Assembly: GCA_947568835.1 (NCBI GenBank)
Contig: OX387603.1
Span: forward strand, 10,227,943-10,291,942
Length of the DNA stretch: 64,000 nucleotides
DNA from: Protonemura montana
Taxonomy: Eukaryota; Arthropoda; Insecta; Plecoptera; Nemouridae
Reading direction: 5' to 3'
Positions within the stretch are counted from its first letter, which is position 1; each line of letters begins with the position of its first letter. Below are positions 33,112-45,300 of this stretch, in pieces. The translations under genes and the position numbers were made by a program. The notes beneath the pieces were generated by a model. That model saw only the letters and a list, made by a program, of their open reading frames with translations. It searched no databases and had not been told where the DNA came from.

Positions 33112-36100
33112 AACTAGCAGTACCCGCTGCCTAACGGCACCTTACGATTTTGAGGGAGTGGGCATTTTGGTTTAAACGTGTCTCGAGTTTTCTTTGATGC
33201 CCTATTCAAAGCCTCTTTAAGGGCACCAAGGCCATGCAATACCATACAATACCATAAAATTCCATAGAATACCAAAATAACCCATATAATACCAAACAAA
33301 CCCATAAAATACAAAACAATATCATACAATACCAAAGAGTACCTAGAATACCATACAATATTAAACAATACCATACAATACCATACAATACCATACAATA
33401 CCATAGAATACCTAAAAATGCCAAACTAAATCATCGAATACCATTCAATTCCTAACAACACCATAAAGTACCTTATAAGACCATAGAAATCCATTGAAAC
33501 TCAAAAAATACCAGAGGATACCAAACAATACCATAAAATAATAAAGAAACCCATAGGAACATAAAAGAATACCAAAAAATACTATCGAATACCTCCAAAT
33601 CCCATAGAGTACCATCTTATAGCAAAGAAATCCATACAATTTTATAGAATACCATCCAAAAACATTTAATACCATACACTTCCAAACAAAACCAAACAAT
33701 TCCATACAATATCATAAAATACAAAAGAATACCATAGAATACCATAAAATACCATAGAATACCATAGCACTCCATAGAATACCATAGCATACCATAGAAT
33801 ACCATAGCATACCATAGAATACCAAAGCATACCATAGAATACCATAGAATACCATAGAATACCATAGCACTCCATAGAATACCATAGCATACCATAGAAT
33901 ACCAAAGAATACCATAGCACTCCATAGAATACCATAGAATACCATAAAATACCATAGCATACCATAGAATACCAAAGCATACCATAGAATACCATAGAAT
34001 ACCATAGCACTCCATAGAATACCATAGCATACCAAAGAATACCATAGCACTCCATATAATACCATAGAATACCATAGAATACCATAGAATATCATAGAAA
34101 ACCATATAATACCATTGAATACCATAAAATATCATAGAATACCATAGAATACCATAGAATACCATTAAACTCCATGGAATACCATAGAATACCAAAGAAT
34201 ACCCTACAATACCATAGAACACCATAAAATACCATAGAAGACTATAGCATACCAAAGAATACCATAGAACACCATAAAATACCATAGAAGACTATAGCAT
34301 ACCAAAGAATACCATTGAACTCCATACAATACCATAGAATACCATAGAATACCATAGAATATCATAGAATACCATAGCACTCCATAGAATACCATAGAAT
34401 ACCATAGAATACCATAGAATACCATAGAATACCATAGAATACCATAAAATACCATAGAACACCATAGAATACTATAGAATGCCATATAACTCCATAGAAT
34501 ACCATAGAATACCATAGAATACCAAACAATATCATAGAATACCATATAATACCAAAGAATACCATAGAAATCCATAGAATACCATATAATACCAAAGAAT
34601 ACCATAGAAATCCATAGAATACCATAGAATACCATTAAAAACCATACAATATCATAGATACCATAGAACTTAATAGAATACCATAGAATACCATAGAATA
34701 CTATAGAATACCATCGAATACCATCGAATACCATAGAATATCATAGAATACCATAGAACTCCATACAATACCATAGAATACCATACAATACTTAAAAATA
34801 TCATAGAATACCAAACAATATCATAAAATACCATAGAACTCCATAGAATACCATATAATACCATAGACTACCATATAACACCATAAAGTACTATACAATA
34901 TTATACAATTCCATAGTAAACCATATTAAACTTAGATTGGGTATTTGGATTAGATTTGATAAAACTGCACTCTGTCATTAATGACGTTTTGAATTTAAAT
35001 ACCTGTTGAATAATCACGGCATTCTCGAAAATAAAATAAATATCCACGGCGTCCTGATTCGATGAAAGATATCTGTCAAATGTTTATCTCTGATCTGTCA
35101 ATGTCACTCTAAATCTAGTTTTGGCAAAATTATCATTAAAAAACTAATCAAGTGCGTTTTGTTTGATTAAAAACCCTATTTAAAGTCTTAAAGACCTGCA
35201 AAGAAAGTTAGGATTGTTATTGATTTACTTAATTGTCACAAATATCATTGATGGCTTGGAATCAACTGTGTGATCTTGTCTAGGCTGGGGATGGAGAAAA
35301 ATCGTCGTATTTTAAGAAATTTCTTGTCTTCCGTATACTATTTACAATAAATATCTTTAAATATGTTTACAAAAGATTCCAATAGTTGTGTTAATAGATT
35401 GTTTAACTTTCCAAACCTTTTTGACGTGTAAATAACCTTCACAAGAATGCCACGGGCTTGTCAAGTGGCTATTTTTCATCTTGCTAGCCAAGACACCAAC
35501 AATATTTTTGATACTTTACTATAATAATAATAATAATAATACACTTTAAATTACCGTGAAAAAGACTTAGCGGGATGTAAAACTGTATCTGAACAATATA
35601 AGCCAATTTCACACGTTTTTCCTTCAGTTCTGGAGATTTCGAAAATAATTTGACATTGACGTTGACTTTGACGTTGACTTTGACGTTTGAATAGCCTAGA
35701 TTTACTGCCGAAAAGATACTTTCACGATTTCGTACACCTTGCCGTGGTGTCAAAAAAGCAAACAATTGATGAAAGCTGTCAGTTTATTAGCAAAATTAAT
35801 TCTTTTTGCACGTAAAACGATCGCAATTGAATGTGTTTTCGCTCAATTACATCAACAACTTTAATACGAATGCATGAAAAATCACCGTGGAGCTCTAGGC
35901 AAGAAAAACTCGAGTATTAAAAGAGTTATAAAATCGAGCTGCATCGCCTGGCTCTGAGATATCTTGCCGTCATATTTAGCAACTTTTCACCATGAAAACG
36001 CTCTCAAATCGCCGTCAAAATGTCACCCAGCAATGGAGAGCAGAATTACGAACAAATATAACCCAATTGCACACGTTTTTGACCAAATTTCGCAATTTCT

Positions 36101-36191
36101 ATCAACATTTCAGCTAACGTCACATACATCCCAGCCAGATACAAACTAAAAAGTTGAACATCGCTAAATTAAGGCTTTTATATAAGGTTAA
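33112..36191. repeat. repeat unit copy 2, containing satellite
   Basis: Begins ACTAGCAGTACCCGCTGCC then TTTTGAGGGAGTGGGCATTT (X), and ends with a second R block (35,481-36,191) nearly identical over long stretches to 32,498-33,113. Between X and R lies the ACCATAGAAT satellite plus about 550 bp of unmatched AT-rich DNA. The second R carries an extra (TAA)n segment near 35,520 missing from the first. Confidence 0.75.
33236..34926 (+). repeat. 10-bp satellite (ACCATAGAAT)n, about 1.7 kb
   Basis: Tandem 10-bp units, consensus ACCATAGAAT, with variants such as ACCATACAAT, ACCATAGCAC and TCCATAGAAT arranged in higher-order patterns in the middle. The edges (33,236-33,660 and 34,780-34,926) are more diverged than the centre. 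On the minus strand the unit (ATTCTATGGT) has no stop in any frame, which gives long spurious frames of up to 222 codons rich in Y, W and F (for example YGILWYSMVF). It is not a gene. Confidence 0.95.
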
Positions 36192-39100
36192 TGTGAAACC
36201 ATTAATTTATGTATAAGGGGTGATTAATACACATGGGTGTTTGCAAAAAAAAAACCAGGTACCCTTGTTGTCACTGGCAAGCAACAGCGGGCATTCGAAT
36301 GCGTTTTCAATTTTATGTGATAACATTTATCTCTGACAAATAATTAGCTATTGGTGTATGCAGGCTTTCCATCACTGCACAGCAAAAAAAAAATGAAATT
36401 CCAAAGAAATGCAGCGTTTTTTGGTGCTGTATCCTAAATCATTCACTTGGTCTTTTCACGCACCCTTATCACAGTTGGCATGACTTATTGCAGCACTTGA
36501 CATGAGCTTACACTTCTTATGAAAGCAATGATCGCCATTTCTCAGATTCAGTCTACCAATTCCTAGAACACCACCTCGCCTAGCCCTAGCGCACCTGAAT
36601 GCGATGTGCTTGCACCTGGCTCCCGCCAATGCGCCGATCCTAATGATCAATGCAACTTTGCTAAGGATCCAAAAGTCTGGCAGTCTTTGAGTCTTCGAGT
36701 CTTGCATGGCGCCAACACCAATCATGCTACCGCCGCGTCATGTCAGCGTTAATTTGGCTAATTACCGGCTGGACCTGACGCGCTAATCAGCTTGACGAGG
36801 TGGTTGTCCCGGACAACACGGATTTAATTATTGTTAATTTGAAACTATGACTTCGCATTCTAAAGCCGAGAGACATCGTGTACTCAGAGGAAGTTCAGGT
36901 ATGAGTCCATTCATCTGTGACCTGTTGGGTATATAGTAGGGTGGTCCTAAGCCTTTGTTCCTTTTCTCAATTTCATCCAAGTAATCATGAGATGTTTAAA
37001 CCAGCCTAATGTAATGGGCCACAGTTATGTGGTGCAATGCACTCTGACTTTCGCAATCTCCCACAAAATCGATGAATTTCATTAAAAATGTATGGGGGTT
37101 TCTATTCTGTTTTAGCAAAGACTAACATTTTTACAGTGGAACTGGATGGCCAGCCCATTAGTGGATTAGAAAGTCTATAGTGGGTGGAAGATTTGGGGGT
37201 CCTGATTCCTGGATAAATTTCCGTTGTACCCTTGTACGAAGGCCGAAAGAAAACAAGTGGAGAAACATCTACTTGAATCTTCAGCATGCTCGGAAGTTGA
37301 ACGTAGAGACTGATTGATATTCGATAGAGCAAAGGGGTACTTCGAAAGATGACCCGATCCTGTGAGAACATTGACAGATGTTTTTTTTCATGCAGGGATG
37401 TGGGTTTCACCCCTAGTTCCTGGTCATATGAAAACACATTAGTTCACGGCGTAACCTCCTCGCGGGACCCTAATGGCTGTCAGAAGATGTGTGTTTTGCT
37501 GACCCTTGCCTGTGGTGTTTGCTTAGTTGGTTGATAATATGAGAAGAATGCTAGTTTAGGTGAAGTCGGTCCATAATCACATGTGCTTTTGAAGACATGT
37601 GATTTTAATCATATGTGATTTTGAAGACATAGAAAAAAATAGAGATTATACTGTAAGAGATTGCGTCTAAACTCTAAAGAAAGCCTCGCCTTGAGAATAA
37701 TACCATCGTTGCTTCACTCCAGAAGCCACTGTAAGATGACTTTTGTGCACGAATGTGTGCCCGTACTAGAGGCATCAGACAAGACTTGGCTAGGTGCTTA
37801 GACCAACTTACCCGGAATGGTGCACTGGGATGTTCTAAGTGAGAACTTCTTCTGCGTTGGTTGTTTTTATATGTTGAAACATCTTGGTGAAATCACCATC
37901 CACAATTTAATTTGGAATTCTGTGCTGCGCCGGCTCCCCATAGCGGGCTATCCGTTTACCATATGAAGATGTATTTTGTATAAAACGTGAATAAACGTAC
38001 AACGAAATCAATAATGAAGTCGTGCTCTGTCTTGTAAAAAATCCGGCAAGGTCAATCTTTGATGAAGAAATTACAAAAATATTCAAGGTGTCATAATAAA
38101 GCTTTACTCGGGCGGCTTGGGCGATGAGCCTTTGAGAGGTGTAAAATCCTGGAGCCAGCTTGATCCTGGAGTCACTGCTTGATCCTGATCCATCGACGAT
38201 CGCTCTCCTCTCTCTCTCTCTCTCTTAATCTTATTTTTATTAACATCGGACATGTTATTAGCTAGTCTTTACTCGTATTTAGTCACCTATACCTATGACC
38301 ATACAAGTATAAAGTTATTTCACAGTAGCTATTGGGCAACCCGGCTTGTTCCACAGACGTAATCGACAGCCGTTAAACACAGAAGCCACCTGGGAAAGAT
38401 TTGTGCGTTTGTACTTTGTGTACCTACTTTATGGTTTCCCTAATGTCTCAATTTGGACAGTTTGTGTTTAACAAATTCGGTTTCGTGTCCGCTTCCTCCC
38501 GAGGGCTTGCTGGCCCGCACTTCGGCGTCCAACCCTCCAACGAAACAACTGGCCGGTTCTGCCGATCATTAGCCGAACAACTGGACGATTGTTCGTGTGG
38601 TTAGCTAATTGTTATATCTTCCTCTTTTTTATGGCTAAGTATAAGAAAAATGTTGCGTTGCGGTGGTAGGGCTTACAAGCGATAGATTGTTGTCACGGCT
38701 GTGTTTTAGATGAGTTTGTTTGCCGAATACACGGGCACTAAAGTGGAAAAGGAATTACGACTTCCACTTGAATTTGTTAGCAGAAATGAGATTAGATTAA
38801 TTGGAAAAGTGAAAACATACTAAGTTAGTCGGCGAAGCATAGTTGGTAGACTTGTAATGTCTCAATTCGAGCCTGTACCGGTTGAAATTATGTTGGAAAC
38901 AAGGATTATGGCGGTTTATGAGTCTAACGAAAATTGCTTCAGTCGCCTGTAAAGCAACGCCATAGTGGGGAGTGTAAGTCGGCTTATTACGCTTCGTCAA
39001 ATGAGAAATCTTGTCATTCCCTTCAAATACCATAACTTACACACTCGTATTGAATTATATATATTCTATACTGTAACAGAAAGTTTCTGGCTGCAAATAT

Positions 39101-40245
39101 TTTTGGTAGTAAACCTGGCGTTTTTAAAACGACAATGTCATGGCCTCCAAAGACTTGCCACAAATGCGAATCCGCCGTGGCTGCACCGTATAAGGGGCAC
39201 ACGCGAATTCGTTAGGTACAGAAATCCCTATCAAATTAATTATCAGCAAACTCAATCAATCAGTTGACCATCGACAGGCGGCAGTTATACGATTGCATAA
39301 TTCATGTGTGCTGGACACGAGTGCGAGCTACGACTCGCATATTCCAATTTTCAACGGTTATTTTTGTCACCCACTGACCATGAAACGGACGAAGAAAGCG
39401 CGCGTGCTGCTTTGTCCGATTATGTCCGTCACTAAATTTGAAAAACCTGCCCTTATGACTACTAACTCATAACCCGCTGCTTCACAGTATATTAACGCTG
39501 TGAACAAGAAAAAAAAAACTATCTTTAAGTCTGGCTAATCCTGTCGATGTTTAGCGATCATGTTGGTGCATTAAGCGAAATTTATTGTTTTGATCTCGCG
39601 TGGCCTGTTCGCGGGCGTTTTTTGCATGTCTCCTCGTCTGCGATTGGCTCCTAGCGTTGGGCACCCTGCGGTCAGCCCTAGTTTCGACACTGTCCACGTG
39701 TCAACACGATCACATACAAGGCACCTTGGAACAGGACGCAGATATTCGCTGCTGTTCTATGCTAGAGAAAAAAAAATACAGAAACGACAGTAAATTTTAA
39801 CTGAGCTCCTGTTTGTACCTGCACCATTATTCTATTTTTGTCTTAGTCTATCGAAATAAATAACCCGTGTTTTTTTTTTGGACCCGTGTCACGCCATCCC
39901 AGGTGTTTTTCTGACGTCTTTGTCAAATTGCGCGTTTGACCGATTGACCACCACTACTGAAACTTAGCAGAGGGCGCCCTGACCGTATCGAATGTCAAAT
40001 TCGACACCCCTCTCTCTGGTTGGCAAGTTGAAAGGCAACGCCAGGCACAATCGCACACGTACCCAGTCTGTAATACATCTTCTTCTCCCCTCACTTCGGC
40101 TGAGCCTCATTCATCCCCATCCCTAAACATCCCCATCACACAACGAAAACGAAAAAAAAAAACTGCAATTTTAGCAAGATCTCCCCTTCAATGAAAAATA
40201 TGCACTACAAAAAAAAAACCCATCATTACTTTTCACGTCCTTAAA
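36192..40245. other. no gene recognised
   Basis: Contains a homeodomain-site-rich stretch at 36,740-36,850 (TTAATTTGGCTAATTACCGG, GCTAATCAGC, TTTAATTATTGTTAATTTG), possibly regulatory. There is an AATAAA near 37,990, a (CT)n tract near 38,206-38,225, and A runs near 40,150 and 40,210. No supported exon was seen. Confidence 0.45.
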
Positions 40246-40277
40246 AAAATCTCACACACACAGGCATTGGGTCATAT

Positions 40278-40278
<1 letters not shown>

Positions 40279-40308
<30 letters not shown>
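40279..40308 (+). repeat. (CA)n microsatellite, 5' flank of the LINE
   Basis: Fifteen CA units directly before the LINE 5' end; another short CA run (40,250-40,261) lies just upstream. A matching (AC)n tract follows the LINE 3' A run, so the element appears to have landed in a CA repeat. Confidence 0.9.
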
Positions 40309-40311
<3 letters not shown>

Positions 40312-40689
40312 CTTCGTTGTGATCGGTCGTGTTTCGTCTCGGCTCCCAAAACTGGTATCGTTGCAAGCGTTTCTGTGACGTTTTCACAGTTTTTTCTTGT
40401 CTCATCCTCATACAGGTCAGACTATCTATACTTTCCAGAAATTGGATTTTCGTTCTGTTCATTTTTTCTCCTGTTTTTCGTAGTTTTAAGTTTTTCTCTG
40501 TGTAAAACCACAGAGCTAGGTACCCGGCCAGTGCATTATTGTTCATACTGAGAGAGGCAACTCGTAGATTAATCGCCCGGCCCGGGAGGGTCAGGTATAC
40601 GGAGAGCAATTAGTTGGGTCGCTCTCGTTTTATTGCGTAGCATTCCGGTGCTTGTTGCACATCCAAAGTAAGAAGCATATTATTTAAAT

Positions 40690-42300
40690 ATGCCGAAACA
40701 AATTAAGCCTAGACCAGGCAACGAAAAACCGACCACTAGTTAAGCAGTCAAAGAGGTTAGCCCTTTGACGAAAGAAGACACCATTGTTCGCCCCCCGAAA
40801 AAAGACAGCACCCCGTTTGCCGGCGAAGTAACTATCCTGCCCGTCAAGGCTAACCTAGACAGGCGATCCTCACGATCGACGGATTCTATCGTAACGATTC
40901 CAATTTCACACCGCGGTGATATCCCAAAAACGATTGCCAGTGTAGCAGCAAAAAGCCCACCTACAGCAAAGCCCTACTCGACCCACCCAGCCCAAAAAAC
41001 CATGGCACAGATACTGTCGAGCGCCTCTGGGTCTGGTACAGCCTCTAGCCACAGACCTACCACCACAAGGACTGCTGACACAGGGTCATCCAGTCAACCC
41101 CGTTTCCCGACCAAGGAGCATGCCTTTCTGCTGCAATCCATAGACACGGTGTCCATCCACCAATACCTCCGTGCTGTCGCAGACAAAGTCGGCGCCAAGA
41201 ACATCTGGTTTGGGTCTAGGCTGTCGCTGGGCCGGGTAGCCATCTACCTTACCACCACAGAACTGGTCGACACCTTCATGTCAAACCATGGGGGGGTGGA
41301 GGTGGGAAGTGAGTTCCTGCCGGCACGGCGTCTAATTACCAAGGCAAGCAGGCTTATATTGTCTAACGTCTGCCCCACTATACCACACTCGGTCTTGGAG
41401 GGCTATTTGAGCTCGGCGGTAAAAATCGTTTCTCCGATGTCTTTCGTAAACGTGGGGGGAAAGGACCCCGAGCTCAGCTCTGTCCTGAGTTTCAGAAGGC
41501 AAATCTTTGTGGTGGCGGATGACGGCTGTCAGCTTCCCGAGTCAATCCTAGTTGACTATGACGGTGATCGATACCGGGTTTTCCTGTCACTCGACGATTT
41601 AAAATGTTTTAAGTGCCGCCAAACTGGCCACGTTGCTAAGCATTGCAAGGCCTCTTCACCCACAGAGTCTCAAGGGTCTGCTGATCCTCTAGGCAGTGTG
41701 GATGCAATAGAGCCGCCAGCGAACAGCAAAAGAAAGACCCCCTCTTCATCTAGCCAATCGGTGACCACGGTAGAACTGGTTGACGATATCGAAAACAACA
41801 TCACTGTCGTTGACGATCAGTCGGCCATTATTGACATGGACACTGATGTGCTAGAAAAATGTGAAGAACCTCAGAAGAACCTAGAAGAACTCGACGGACA
41901 GATAGTTTTCAACCCCAAAACTGCAACGAATAGGCAGAAAGCTAAGCGTCAAAAAACAGTTCCCCTCGTCCTACCACTTGAGGCGAGAGAGATACTTGAA
42001 AGTCGCGAGACTGAAAACGTAATTTCACTGCATGACTTCGTTGATTTCCTGCAGACGGTCAAAGGAAATGATCATCCACTAACAATTGTCCACAAATACA
42101 CCGAAAATGTCTACGGTGTACTTGACATGTTGGAGGCGATACAACCAAAACTGATATCCGAGCGTGCAATCAGGGAAAGAGTGAGGAGGCTCATTGTCAA
42201 TCTAAAAAAACTCATGTTGGTGGCAAAAGGAGATGAAGACAATGTTTCTCTCGCACGATCCACGTCGTGCGAGAGCATGTCATCACAAATTCTCGACTAA
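40690..42300 (+). CDS. LINE ORF1 protein, with in-frame stop at codon 18
   Basis: RNA-binding, nucleocapsid-like ORF1. The natural start seems to be the ATG at 40690 (MPKQIKPRPGNEKPTTS), but codon 18 (40741-40743) is TAA and the same frame then stays open to 42300. The first downstream in-frame ATG is at 41002; the stretch from 40765 starts with TTG. Counting from 40765, a CCHC zinc knuckle CFKCRQTGHVAKHC (CX2CX4HX4C) lies at residues 281-294, preceded by a domain in the RRM-like position (about residues 110-275). The C-terminal third is helical and acidic/basic mixed. ORF1 ends TAA immediately before the ATG of ORF2. If the stop is real in the genome, this copy would make either no ORF1p or an N-truncated one. 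Confidence 0.8.
42248..42275 (+). promoter_or_regulatory. perfect 11-bp hairpin before ORF1 stop / ORF2 start
   Basis: Arms CTCTCGCACGA (42248-42258) and TCGTGCGAGAG (42265-42275) pair perfectly around the 6-nt loop TCCACG. The hairpin ends 22 nt before the TAA and 25 nt before the ORF2 ATG. It sits inside the ORF1 coding frame. A role in termination-reinitiation is inferred. Confidence 0.85.
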
Positions 42301-45300
42301 ATGCGGAGCGTTGTAACACTCAACGCCAGGAGCGTTAAGAGTAGTTACAAGTGGGTACAATTTCGCAGTTTTTTAGATCGCCATCTCCCTGATGTAGTCC
42401 TCATTCAGGAAAGCAACTGCTCAAAATCACCATTCCCTCATGCTTATATGGCCTATGAGTTCTTGTTTAATCCACCTATAGGCGTCTGTTCAGGCACCAT
42501 GATCGGCATAAAGAAGGCTTCTCGCCTCGTGATACGATCACATAAGATCTTAGTCCCAGGCTACCTTCAAGAGGCTGTGCTCGGTCATCTTAACTCGGAC
42601 AGCACTATCCGTGTTTTTTGCATTTACGTCCCGCACCAATGCGACTTGGCGCTCACCGTCTTGGACGCGCTGAGTGACCGCATAGAAGAAGCGCACGCTG
42701 GTGACGACCTCTGTGAAAAACAGTTCCTGGTGGGCGGTGATTTCAATGTCACGCTGAACCCCAATGTTGATCGATCTAATGGTGGCCCGGAGAGACAACC
42801 TAGGGTTGCTCAGAGGCTCAGGAATTTAGTCATGACGGAAAACTTGGATGATGTCTGGCGAGACTTTCGACCAACAGAGCCGGGCTTCACTTTTATAGGG
42901 AACGCCCCGGCGTTTTCCGGTTCTCGACTAGATAGATTCTATGCAACGCCAAACATCGCTTGCAGAGTGTCAAACGTTCAGGTAGTTCCAGCTTTTTCCG
43001 ACCATCTTGCTCTCGTCATCAATCTTAACACCTGTACACCTAAAAACAAGCCCCCGTATTGGCGCTTCAAAAACTCACTTCTTAGCGATCCAGATTTTTC
43101 CATATGCATTCGGAATTTGTTAGCCACATATGACGAAAACTCCAAAAAAGCATATGGTTCGCTAGAAGTCTGGTGGGATGCCATTAAAGCCGATATTCAG
43201 GAGGTAACGGTGATTTTCTCTCGAGCCCAAAAACAGCGCTTGGACGCTGAATTTGTCCACCTCGAAGGAAAGGTTGAACAGATCGTTTCTAACTGCTCTT
43301 TCGACACAAAACACCTTGCAGACCTCTCCCGTGCAAACGCTGATGCAAAAGATGCATATTCACAGCGAAGTGAGGCCACACTTTTAGCAGCTCACCAAGA
43401 CCACCTCTTGGCCACAGATAGACCTGCCGGTTCCGTTATGGCCCGAGATATAGCCGCTGCCTTCAGCCCGATCTCCCGCCTTCGTCATGACGGGAAAATC
43501 GTGTCTGATGGGCCTTCCCTCTGTTCGGCTGCAAGAGACCATTTTGTTAACGTCTTCTCAGGCACTGCCACCGTGCTGGATCCCGACTCTCCTTTGTACG
43601 AGTCGTTACCCACACTTACCCAAGCTGACCGTGAACAACTCGACAAACCTTTCACGCTCAAAGAGTTTGGTATTTCCCTCAGAGAGCTAAACAAGGGAAA
43701 GGCACCGGGACTCGATGGCCTAACAGCAGAGTTCTACGTAGCCTTTTGGGCCGAACTCTCAACACCATACTGGGAAGTGTTTAAACATGCAATGGCAAAT
43801 GGTCAACTTCCAAAATCGGCCCAAAGGTCAGTCCTGACTTTGTTACCAAAATCGGGAGATCGACTCGACATTAAAAACTGGAGGCCGATTTCTTTGCTCA
43901 CAACAGACTACAAAATTCTGGCACGTGCTCTCTCTACCCGATTAAAAAATGTCATGAGTCATATCGTCCATCCTGATCAGGGGTACTGCGTTCCAGGCAG
44001 GACGATCTATGACAGCCTCCACCTACACCGGGACGTGTTAGAATATGTGAACAAGGAAAATCGGCCCCTCGCTCTTGTATCTCTAGACCAACAAGGCGCA
44101 TTTGACAGAGTCGACCACGGCTACCTTTTTTACTGCTTAAAAAGATTCGGTTTTGGTGAAAACTTCAGTAACCATCTCCGAGCTATGTACAAAGATGCCA
44201 CGTGCTTTGTCCGCGTTGGCGCACGCCTCACCGCCCCTTTTGCTTTTGAGAGAGGTATCAGACAAGGATGCCCTCTATCCGGGCCTCTCTTCTCGATCTC
44301 AATCGAGCCTTTCCTAAGACTGGCCCGCCGGACGATGCTCGGTTTCAGGCTCCCAGGCCCAGAGGAGCGTCGTCTAGTGGTGTCGGCATACGCAGACGAC
44401 GTCTCGCTATTCATTTCAGACGACGCAGATTTTGACAAGCTGCAAGCAGCCTACACGTGCTACTCGCGTCAATCGGGAGGAACACTAAACTCCCAAAAAT
44501 CACGTGGCCTATGGGCTGGAAACTGGAAGGATCGAGCAGACCACCCCCTTGGTTTCTCCTGGACCCCAAATGGGATTAAGGTTCTGGGCCTGATGCTTGG
44601 AAATAGCCCAATGGTCTCCAACCAAGGATTCAAAAAACTGGAAGACACTGTCAGACGCGTCACAAACGCCTGGCGACACAGAGCTTCGGCCATGTCGCTC
44701 CGAGGCCGCGTCCTGGTTGTAAACCAATTTGTAGCACCACGGCTGTGGTACACGCTACAAGTTATCCAACCCCCAGCATCCTTCCTTAGCAGGATACAAA
44801 GCATTCTCGTGGATTTTGTGTGGGCTGGGCGCCGTCACTGGACTCGCCTGCGTGACTTGTGCGCCCCTATGCATATAGGAGGCCAAGGTTTGGTGCACCT
44901 TCAGTCAAAGGTCAATTTCTTTCGAGTCTGCTTTGTTCATCGCTATATTACATCTGTCGAAGATCACCCGGGCCATGTCATGACTCGCCATTTTCTGCGC
45001 CCCTCTCGTGGGCCGGTGCTCGGATGGCAGGCTCTCTTCTGTCCCGACATTGTCCGTCGCACAGGACGAGGGATGACAGATTTCCTGCGAGCTGCACTGC
45101 TAGCATGGAACGCTCTGTCCATAAAACCCGAGCGATATGCGATCACCGCACAGGGTTTACAGGACGTGCCTCTCACCCTATCGACCCTTATCCCGACTAA
45201 AACCGACCCTTTCGACCCATCATGGGGACGGCTTGGGTGTAGATCGATCGGCGACCTCCGTGACGGTGGCAATTGGAAGGAGCTGAAAGACCTAGCTGGT

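Noticed and set aside
33617..34285. 222-codon minus-strand frame rich in Y, W, F and M
   Set aside because: It is produced by a 10-bp repeat with no stops on that strand; three overlapping frames are open alike, and there is no start context or conserved domain.
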